From Acidobacteriota bacterium (GTDB lineage Bacteria; Acidobacteriota; Aminicenantia; UBA2199): a stretch of 8,085 nucleotides of DNA. The stretch is from NCBI GenBank assembly GCA_021817755.1, contig JAKAGC010000150.1:1-8085 (forward strand). Reading direction: 5' to 3'. This document shows positions 1 to 5,463 of this stretch, in pieces; position 1 is the stretch's first letter; each line of letters starts with the position of its first letter. Made by a program: the position numbers and the translations under genes. The notes under the pieces were generated by a model. It was given only the letters and a program-made list of their open reading frames with translations, did not search any database and had not been told where the DNA came from.

Positions 1-61
1 CTTTTTCCTCAGATGCGAGATTTTCAGCGCTCGGCGTTTGAATTTCTTTCTGTTCTTCCAT
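1..61 (-). CDS. N-terminus of a downstream gene, probably 30S ribosomal protein S1 (partial)
   Basis: An open frame starts at an ATG (59-61 on the complement) and runs off the left edge, so only about 20 residues are visible, beginning MEEQKEIQTP and then acidic and polar. An AAGGAG ribosome binding site at 69-74 lies 7 nt upstream, which supports this start even though it is inside ispH. The frame differs from ispH and overlaps its last 38 nt, implying co-transcription and perhaps translational coupling. The visible residues have no diagnostic motif. The S1 assignment is inference from the known tendency of rpsA to follow, or be fused to, ispH in several bacterial groups, and from the acidic unstructured start typical of S1. 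Another product is possible. Confidence 0.5.
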   Translation of the reverse strand, partial: MEEQKEIQTPSAENLASEEK

Positions 62-935
62 GGTTCATCTCCTTTTCTATCGTAAACTTCTCAAAAAAGT
101 TTTTTATTTTATCGATTTCATCCGGGGGAGTCGAGGCACCGGCAGTTATTCCAACAGAGTTGAAGTGTTCTATTTTTCGGATGAAATAAGGGTTAAATAA
201 TTCTTTACTTGATTCGATATGAAATGTGTTTTTGTTTTGTTTTAAAGCGATATTAAATAATTTTCGTGTGTTCGAAGAGTTTTTTCCTCCGGCAACTATA
301 ACAAAGTCCACATTCGGTGCAAGCTTCTTTATAGCTGTTTGGCGCACCTGCGTAGCTTTGCAAATGGTATTATGGATTTGAAAGTGTTTTGTTTTGTTTT
401 GCAGAATGAAAGCGATTTGGTTAAAAAGGTCTACATCAAGAGTGGTCTGAGCGACGACATCTATCCGGTCGAAATACTCTAAATCATTTGCTTCTTCTTC
501 GGAATTAATGATGATCGGTTCGCTAAATTCAGAAGTGGCATAACTTCGTGCAGCGATAATTTCAGGATGATTCTTATCTCCCACGATAATTAGTTGAGTG
601 GATGTGGATGCTAATTTTTCGATGACTTGTTGGAGTTTTTTTACCAGGGGACATGTGGCATCAATATATGGAATAGAACGAGATTTTAAAAGATTTTCCG
701 TCTCTTTGGGGATTCCATGGGTGCGTATAATAAGAGTTTTCACGGGATCGAGTTGATCCAATGAATCGATACGGTCTATCCCCCTGGCTTTTAAATCATC
801 GAGTACTGTAGTGTTATGAATGAGCTGGCCATATATACAAATGTTTTGCCCTTTTTCATGCAGTTGTTCGATGATTTCCAAAGCTCGTTTTACTCCAAAA
901 CAAAATCCTGCCTCTTCAGCGACACACACTTTCAT
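24..935 (-). CDS. ispH: 4-hydroxy-3-methylbut-2-enyl diphosphate reductase (IspH/LytB)
   Basis: The product catalyses the last step of the MEP isoprenoid pathway, reducing HMBPP to IPP and DMAPP with a [4Fe-4S] cluster in the cytosol. From the ATG at 935 it has 303 residues, close to the family norm. All key residues are present: cluster cysteines C12 (GFCFGVKRA), C95 (DATCPLV) and C192 (TICKATQ); substrate-pocket H40, H73 (RTHG), H123 and E125 (NHPE), T164 (QTTL), S220-S221-N222 (KNSSN) and S268 (GAS). Spacing matches the E. coli enzyme almost exactly. A TTG 13 codons upstream (974) is in frame, but it is part of the -35 hexamer and adds a non-family tail, so it is rejected. No Shine-Dalgarno precedes the ATG. 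The C-terminal tail after about residue 285 is not conserved and overlaps the next gene by 38 nt. Identification is secure. Confidence 0.97.
   Translation of the reverse strand: MKVCVAEEAGFCFGVKRALEIIEQLHEKGQNICIYGQLIHNTTVLDDLKARGIDRIDSLDQLDPVKTLIIRTHGIPKETENLLKSRSIPYIDATCPLVKKLQQVIEKLASTSTQLIIVGDKNHPEIIAARSYATSEFSEPIIINSEEEANDLEYFDRIDVVAQTTLDVDLFNQIAFILQNKTKHFQIHNTICKATQVRQTAIKKLAPNVDFVIVAGGKNSSNTRKLFNIALKQNKNTFHIESSKELFNPYFIRKIEHFNSVGITAGASTPPDEIDKIKNFFEKFTIEKEMNHGRTERNSNAER
69..74 (-). promoter_or_regulatory. Ribosome binding site of the gene downstream of ispH
   Basis: AAGGAG on the complement, 7 nt before the ATG at 61. It lies within the ispH coding sequence and is the main reason to accept the overlapping start. 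Confidence 0.65.
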
Positions 936-945
936 ATAGATTGAT

Positions 946-974
946 ATAATATAATATATATTACATTTTGTCAA
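946..974 (-). promoter_or_regulatory. Sigma-70-type promoter of ispH
   Basis: On the complement a perfect TTGACA (969-974) is followed, after exactly 17 nt, by TATTAT (946-951). The expected transcription start is near 939, only about 4 nt before the ATG at 935. The mRNA would therefore be leaderless or nearly so, consistent with the absence of a Shine-Dalgarno sequence. The start position is inferred from hexamer spacing. Confidence 0.75.
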
Positions 975-1236
975 CCCATTAGAGGCATATCTCTTCCGAA
1001 ATTTTCCTCAATTTATGACGTTGCAATTAGGGGATGAGCAAAAAAATGAATTTTGTGAAAATTTGTGGCTTACTCTCCCTGGAAAGCGTTTTTTAAGAGA
1101 TTGTAACATTTCCGGATCACTCTTCAGATTTAAAAAAAAACTGAAAATTTCTAGGGGATATTCGATATATATTATTGTAACAATTGAAATATTCCTTTCC
1201 ATAACTACCATAACTGTTGATGAGAAATATTTTCGC

Positions 1237-1265
1237 TTGACATTTTAGGGTCGATAGGCTAATAT
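1237..1265 (+). promoter_or_regulatory. Sigma-70-type promoter of the PGI-like gene
   Basis: Perfect TTGACA (1237-1242), 17-nt spacer, TAATAT (1260-1265). The expected start near 1272 gives a leader of about 26 nt containing AGGAG at 1283-1287, 10 nt before the ATG at 1298. Confidence 0.75.
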
Positions 1266-1297
1266 TCCATTTTAATCCCAATAGGAGATGAATTAAT

Positions 1298-2881
1298 ATG
1301 GAAAAAAATGGGACGTTGCCATATTTAGTGAAAGAGGCGATGCAATCTGTAAATAAAAAGGGAATTACAGAGGAGCATCTCTGGTATGCAGTACGAAATG
1401 CAATTAATCCTGAAGGGTTAATTGTTACGATATCGGAAGCTCTCCGGTTATCTGCAACAGAAACGGAACAACTGTTGATTCAAAATGGATTTGGAGACCT
1501 TGTTGCTCAATACCGGCGTGTTCAAAAAGATAATTCCACACCTTCGGAAGAGTCAGGGTATACGATTCCTGTTTCAGAAGGTGAACTTTCTCCTTTTCCG
1601 GCTTTATTCTCTGTGGAATTCTCTCCTTCACTTTCACAATCCGTTCAATTGTCCGACTCAGGACTGGAAACCATCTCTCTTATAACAAAGAATATTACAG
1701 AGGGGATGAAGAATGATCCCTTTGCCTGTTTATACCGTGGGGATATAATGGATTATTACAATCTGTTTATGTCCACCGATGCAGTAATAATCGATGAATT
1801 TATTTTGAAAAATTTCGGGCCCAAGGGACCTGCCTATATAGTTAATTGCGGAATTGGGGCCAATGAACAGTTCAACCACCTGGTAGCACATCTGAACAAT
1901 CTGAATCCCAATAGAAAAGCCGAGTGGTTCGTAGTGGATTCTCCATTAAAATTGTCGAAGTTGCCCAAGGATTCAACTATTGAAAACACACTTTTCATGG
2001 AATTTTCAAGAAGCGGAAAAACAGAGGAGACTGTTAAAACGCATGAATACACGCCGCGAAGTGCAAAGCGTATCGTGTTTGCTAACACAGGCCCTCTCAA
2101 AAAAATCGCAGGAAGAGATAAAAACCTGGTATTGAATTTCCCGGACCAGGTATCGGGACGTTTCGGACGAAACACAACCCCTTTTCTTTTAGCTGTGATG
2201 CACGCCGCTGGAATGGATACTCTCTCTTTTTGGAAAACGATCCGGGAATCGATTAACGCATTCGATTTATCTTCTCCATCCTGCCTTCCGGCACAAATTG
2301 CTCAATTCATATATCTATACCAGCAAAAAAACAAAATCAACCATATTTACTTCGGAAGCAATGATGAGTTAACATTATTTTCCGCCGATGAGTTCCTGCA
2401 ATTCTGGAATGAAGGTGTTAATAAAAATGGAAATGACATCAGTATGTCAAGGTATTTCGGACTTCCTCGCGATTCTCATCTCAATATCGAGGGAATACTC
2501 GCCAATCATAAAACAAAAATGGGAATTTTCTTATTACGCGATCAATCAATTATTGATCCGCTTCCCCCTTTGGTTTCTTTAAAAATCGATCCGATCAATC
2601 CCCAGCATGAAGGCTTAGAATTCGGAGAAGAAGAGTTCATCCTTGCAGAAGCAAATTACAAACGATTTTCGGAATTAATGCCGGCAATAAAAATTACTCT
2701 GCATGGTCCTTTCACTCTCGAGCATGCCGCAATTCTGGGGCAGTTATGGGCTGATATCACATTCTTTTATTCCAGGATGCTCTCCGTTGATCCCGGTTCC
2801 AATCCGGAAGTGAAAGCCGTGAGAGACGGTTCCGAGAAATTAATGGCTGAACTGGCTCAACGAAAACGAAACAAGTTATAA
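1298..2881 (+). CDS. pgi: Diverged glucose-6-phosphate isomerase-like protein (two SIS domains)
   Basis: The 527-residue product resembles phosphoglucose isomerase, which interconverts glucose-6-phosphate and fructose-6-phosphate in the cytosol. Residues 1-150 are a helical, less conserved N-terminal part. The first SIS domain (about 155-310) has the phosphate-binding loop SRSGKTEET (237-245) and SGRFGRN (286-292), equivalent to the family GGRFS with its arginine kept as R288. The second SIS domain (about 335-500) contains WNEGVNKNG with E372, aligning with the catalytic Glu of rabbit PGI (E357), and a candidate ring-opening histidine H394 (RDSHLN). The C-terminal block VDPGSNPEVKAVRDGSEKL (497-515) aligns with NPFDQPxVxxxKDxT of the type found in transaldolase-PGI fusions, but Arg 509 takes the place of the catalytic lysine (rabbit K518). 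The glycine-rich loop GIGGS is also altered to GIGAN (185-189). PGI-family membership is well supported. True isomerase activity is likely but unproven; a related sugar-phosphate isomerase is the alternative. Single-gene unit with its own promoter. Confidence 0.8.
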   Translation: MEKNGTLPYLVKEAMQSVNKKGITEEHLWYAVRNAINPEGLIVTISEALRLSATETEQLLIQNGFGDLVAQYRRVQKDNSTPSEESGYTIPVSEGELSPFPALFSVEFSPSLSQSVQLSDSGLETISLITKNITEGMKNDPFACLYRGDIMDYYNLFMSTDAVIIDEFILKNFGPKGPAYIVNCGIGANEQFNHLVAHLNNLNPNRKAEWFVVDSPLKLSKLPKDSTIENTLFMEFSRSGKTEETVKTHEYTPRSAKRIVFANTGPLKKIAGRDKNLVLNFPDQVSGRFGRNTTPFLLAVMHAAGMDTLSFWKTIRESINAFDLSSPSCLPAQIAQFIYLYQQKNKINHIYFGSNDELTLFSADEFLQFWNEGVNKNGNDISMSRYFGLPRDSHLNIEGILANHKTKMGIFLLRDQSIIDPLPPLVSLKIDPINPQHEGLEFGEEEFILAEANYKRFSELMPAIKITLHGPFTLEHAAILGQLWADITFFYSRMLSVDPGSNPEVKAVRDGSEKLMAELAQRKRNKL

Positions 2882-2928
2882 CACAAAGAGATTTCTCCCA
2901 ACGAAATAATTAAATATTTAATATGATA

Positions 2929-2949
2929 GAGGCGGAATTACTCCGCCTC
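2929..2949. terminator. Hairpin between convergent genes, candidate shared terminator
   Basis: A perfect 8-bp stem GAGGCGGA/TCCGCCTC with a 5-nt loop (ATTAC) lies 48 nt after the PGI-like stop and 15 nt after the stop of the convergent minus-strand gene. Neither side has a strong U-tract, although the minus-strand exit is AT-rich. Its position suggests bidirectional termination, or a 3'-end stabilising structure. Confidence 0.5.
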
Positions 2950-2963
2950 CCTGCTAATTCGAC

Positions 2964-3449
2964 TTAAATGGCTTTTATACTTTGAACGATTTTTGTGAAG
3001 GACTTTTCATATTTCTTATAAAAAACTTCGGGACAAAACATCACCATCATACAGATACTGTCTTTTTGAGTGGCAATAAGTGCAAGCGATACTCCCATTT
3101 TTACTCCATCTACTTTTCCATCTCCTTCCACAATGAAAAATTTTAAGCCGTTACTCTCTACTTCCTCGCCTTCCGTCGTTAACTTAAAATCTTTAATAAT
3201 GGGATCCAGCTCTTGGACCAGTGCATCGATTGCAGCATCCATAGTTTCTGCATCTTCGAGTACCATTAATTGAGCAAAAGCCTCTTCTCCCGGTGCATCC
3301 GCCATTAATATCCCTTCCTCCTCTGTATCTATTTTCCAACTATCGGGAAACCAGATCGAAATGCCCGCATCTTTGTGCTCAAAGGTTTCTGCATATGAAA
3401 ACATACAACTTATTAATACAACCAGGAATACTATCGACAACTTTCTCAT
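2964..3449 (-). CDS. Small exported protein, PsbP/DUF1795-like fold
   Basis: The 161-residue product has an N-terminal export signal: MRK, a hydrophobic core (residues 4-13) and a likely signal peptidase I site after FSYA (17-20). LISC at 12-15 also fits a lipobox, so a lipoprotein anchored at C15 is the alternative. The mature part is acidic. GISIWFPDSWKID (29-41) is the typical opening strand of PsbP/Mog1-like small domains (DUF1795 and relatives), and it ends in the usual amphipathic helix FTKIVQSIKAI. No catalytic residues are apparent. C133 and C139 (ICMMVMFC) are the only cysteines outside the signal. The start is fixed by GGAGG at 3459-3463, 9 nt upstream of the ATG. The gene is monocistronic, divergent from pepD and convergent with the PGI-like gene. 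Its role is unknown. The fold call is from motif resemblance only. Confidence 0.7.
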   Translation of the reverse strand: MRKLSIVFLVVLISCMFSYAETFEHKDAGISIWFPDSWKIDTEEEGILMADAPGEEAFAQLMVLEDAETMDAAIDALVQELDPIIKDFKLTTEGEEVESNGLKFFIVEGDGKVDGVKMGVSLALIATQKDSICMMVMFCPEVFYKKYEKSFTKIVQSIKAI

Positions 3450-3601
3450 TCTGTTTATCCTCCAAATTTTGAATTATTCTGTAGATAACTGGAAATAAAA
3501 CATCTTTCATGGAAATCTCACGTTTTTGATATTTCAGTAAGAAATTCCTTTTTTTTATTTTCCTTGATTGATTTTTATTATAAGTTTACAATAACAATAG
3601 A

Positions 3602-3631
3602 ATGGTTTCCATTAAAATTGAGAAAAACCAT
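3602..3631. promoter_or_regulatory. Inverted repeat upstream of pepD, candidate operator
   Basis: ATGGTTT (3602-3608) and AAACCAT (3625-3631) form a 7-bp inverted repeat with a 16-nt spacer. It ends 5 bp before the -35 of the pepD promoter and lies between the two divergent genes. It could bind a dimeric regulator. Seven-base arms in AT-rich DNA can also arise by chance. Confidence 0.25.
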
Positions 3632-3636
3632 CACTA

Positions 3637-3667
3637 TTGACTTTTTTAAAGAAATATATTTTATATA
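3637..3667 (+). promoter_or_regulatory. Probable promoter of pepD
   Basis: TTGACT at 3637-3642 is a 5/6 match to the -35 consensus. The -10 is less clear: TTTATA (3660-3665) at 17-nt spacing or TATATA (3662-3667) at 19. Transcription would start near 3672-3675, giving a leader of about 35 nt that opens with a tiny GGAG-AAA-CTCC hairpin (3674-3684). Confidence 0.55.
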
Positions 3668-3698
3668 CAATGGGGAGAAACTCCGTTGTTAATTAAAG

Positions 3699-3704
3699 AG
3701 GAGG
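3699..3704 (+). promoter_or_regulatory. Ribosome binding site deciding the pepD start
   Basis: AGGAGG ends 5 nt before the ATG at 3710. This excludes the in-frame TTG at 3686, which lies upstream of the site and lacks one of its own. Confidence 0.85.
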
Positions 3705-3709
3705 AAAAT

Positions 3710-5311
3710 ATGATTAGCACGCAAACATCTTTCGAACCGCAGGCTGTCAATGATTATTTTATGGGAATAACCCAATTGCCTCATCCTTCAAAGAATCAAC
3801 AGGATGTGACAGGAGATGAAGATCCTGTCCGGCAATACGTTGTGGATGAAGCACAAAAATTATCGAATGTCGAAGTTGCATTTTATCAAAAAGATGCGGA
3901 AGACGCTGGGAATAGAGTTGTAATACTAAGACGAAAAGGAGCTGGGAAATATGCAGGAAAAACACCGGTTATTCTTCAAGCTCACCTGGATATGGTTTAT
4001 AATCCTGCGAATATGACGTTCCCGTTGAATGTAATCGATGACACTAGCCGCCAGGATGGGAAATGGATAAAAGCAAAAAGCGCAAGCGGTGTGGATTCGA
4101 CACTCGGTGCAGACGATGGACTCGGAGTAGCAACAGCACTCGCGATTTTAAAGGATAGCCGGTTTCAGGATTACCCAATCGAATGTCTATTCACCGTGCA
4201 AGAAGAGACCGATATGGGTGGTGCACAGAATTGCGATCTAAAAAACCTGACTGGGGATAAATTACTGAATCTGGATGCAGAAGATTTACAAGTGATTATT
4301 TTCGGAAGCGCAGGTGGTGCAGAGACGAATTTCAATAAATCTGTATCACGGTTTACCAGTCCTACGGGATATGTTGCACGAAAGATATCCATCTCCGGTT
4401 TAACCGGTGGTCATTCGGGACTCGATATAAACAAATGCCGTATGAATGCCATCAAAGCGATGGGGCAGATACTTTCGAGACTGGATAAACGCATGAACAA
4501 TCTCGACATCCAGGGAGAAGGTATGCAGAGTTACGATTTGTATATTCAGGATATGAAACGTACCGATATTTTAAAATCCAATGCAATCCCAACTGCTGCT
4601 GAAGCGATAGTGATTGTCCCTGGAGATCAGGCAGCAAGTTTTGAACGTGATGTAGCGACATATTGGGAAACATTAAAAACGCAATATCAACCAACTGAAA
4701 ATCCCTCCAAGATAAAATGTACCATAGAAGAATTTACTCAAACAGTGACGCCCCTCGATAATAAATCCACAGATGGGCTTTTATGCTTATTGGCTCAGAT
4801 CCCTTCCGGAATGATAGCCATGATTCCCGGCGTACCTGATGTGGTAGAAACATCGTCAAATCTATACAATATCGCATTGAGTAATGATAACCTGTTGATT
4901 GCATCCTCTAACCGAAGTTCCAATGATGATGCGTTAGCTGCTTTAAATGCCGTTCAATCCAATATTGGAAAGATATTGGGATGCGGTGTGGAAACTGGAA
5001 TCGATGGTTATGTTTCCTGGCAACCGGATTACAATTCTCAGATACTTGCTTTAACAGAAGGTGTTTACAATGAAGCGTATAAAGGAGATTACAAATCCAC
5101 GGTCATCCACGCCGGATTGGAATGCGGAACACTGGCAAGTCGGTTTGAAGCGGAAAAACAAATAAAACTCGATTGTGTTTCCATTGGCCCCAATGTTAAA
5201 AATCCCCATACCGGGAATGAAACGATGCAAATCGAATCTTCGGATGGAAAGCAAACGGTTCAGGAGTTTTATAATTGCGTATGTCAAACAATTAGTGCGA
5301 TATTCAATTAA
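3710..5311 (+). CDS. pepD: Aminoacyl-histidine dipeptidase (PepD, peptidase family M20C)
   Basis: A cytosolic di-zinc dipeptidase that cleaves Xaa-His and other dipeptides, feeding peptide nitrogen to the cell. Counting from the ATG at 3710 (533 residues, longer than the 485 of E. coli PepD), the M20 metal and catalytic residues are all present: H92 and D94 (QAHLDMV), bridging D135 (GADDG), catalytic-base E165 and metal ligand E166 (QEETDMGG), D189 (LNLDAED) and H500 (GPNVKNPHTGNE). The lid/dimerisation domain (about 205-385) carries GGHSG with H235. HAGLECG (467-473) is a PepD hallmark, and the NAIP (291-294) and NRSSNDD (401-407) segments also match the family. There is no signal peptide. 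It is transcribed alone, with a promoter and strong ribosome binding site upstream and a terminator 30 nt downstream. Nothing suggests inactivation. Exact peptide preference cannot be read from the sequence. Confidence 0.95.
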   Translation: MISTQTSFEPQAVNDYFMGITQLPHPSKNQQDVTGDEDPVRQYVVDEAQKLSNVEVAFYQKDAEDAGNRVVILRRKGAGKYAGKTPVILQAHLDMVYNPANMTFPLNVIDDTSRQDGKWIKAKSASGVDSTLGADDGLGVATALAILKDSRFQDYPIECLFTVQEETDMGGAQNCDLKNLTGDKLLNLDAEDLQVIIFGSAGGAETNFNKSVSRFTSPTGYVARKISISGLTGGHSGLDINKCRMNAIKAMGQILSRLDKRMNNLDIQGEGMQSYDLYIQDMKRTDILKSNAIPTAAEAIVIVPGDQAASFERDVATYWETLKTQYQPTENPSKIKCTIEEFTQTVTPLDNKSTDGLLCLLAQIPSGMIAMIPGVPDVVETSSNLYNIALSNDNLLIASSNRSSNDDALAALNAVQSNIGKILGCGVETGIDGYVSWQPDYNSQILALTEGVYNEAYKGDYKSTVIHAGLECGTLASRFEAEKQIKLDCVSIGPNVKNPHTGNETMQIESSDGKQTVQEFYNCVCQTISAIFN

Positions 5312-5341
5312 ATCTGGTAATACTTAATAAATGAAAACGGT

Positions 5342-5368
5342 AAAGGGTGCCCGCTGGGCACCCTTTTT
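5342..5368 (+). terminator. Rho-independent terminator of pepD
   Basis: Perfect 8-bp stem GGGTGCCC/GGGCACCC (5345-5352 and 5356-5363) with a GCT loop, preceded by AAA and followed by TTTTT (5364-5368). Read on the other strand it ends in TTTA, so it may also stop transcripts of the convergent ABC permease gene. Confidence 0.95.
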
Positions 5369-5422
5369 CCATAAATAATGTTGTTTAAACCTTTTTACAA
5401 ATTCTAACTCCATTTATATTTA

Positions 5423-5458
5423 ATGAGGGAATTGGTGTAGTTATTAAATAATTCTCAT
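5423..5458 (-). terminator. Weak hairpin just after the ABC permease gene
   Basis: AATTCTCAT (5450-5458) pairs with ATGAG..AATT (5423-5433), with a 2-nt bulge and a 16-nt loop, starting 5 nt beyond the permease stop. There is no U-tract. It is a poor terminator on its own; the pepD terminator beyond it may be the real stop. Confidence 0.2.
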
Positions 5459-5463
5459 CATTC

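Larger units (their letters stand above)
936..1297. other. Divergent intergenic region between ispH and the PGI-like gene
   Basis: About 360 bp with no convincing gene. Each end carries a promoter, described separately. The middle (about 980-1230) is AT-rich, with an A-tract near 1132-1140, a short palindrome ATTGTAACAAT at 1174-1184 and a second ATTGTAACA at 1100-1108. Small open frames on both strands (1008-1211 complement, 1015-1248 forward) lack ribosome binding sites and protein-like composition. I see no riboswitch or RNA gene that I can support. Confidence 0.6.

Noticed and set aside
936..974. Thirteen-codon N-terminal extension of IspH from a TTG start
   Set aside because: The TTG is the first half of the -35 hexamer, no ribosome binding site precedes it, and family members begin at the ATG at 935.
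1008..1248. Overlapping small open frames on both strands between ispH and the PGI-like gene
   Set aside because: No ribosome binding site, no recognisable motif, composition like translated AT-rich noncoding DNA, and the forward frame runs over the -35 of the downstream promoter.
1834..2175. 113-codon frame on the complement within the PGI-like gene
   Set aside because: Antisense shadow of a conserved coding region, with no ribosome binding site or family resemblance.
3686..3709. Eight-codon N-terminal extension of PepD from a TTG start
   Set aside because: The AGGAGG site lies inside this extension and is correctly spaced for the ATG at 3710.
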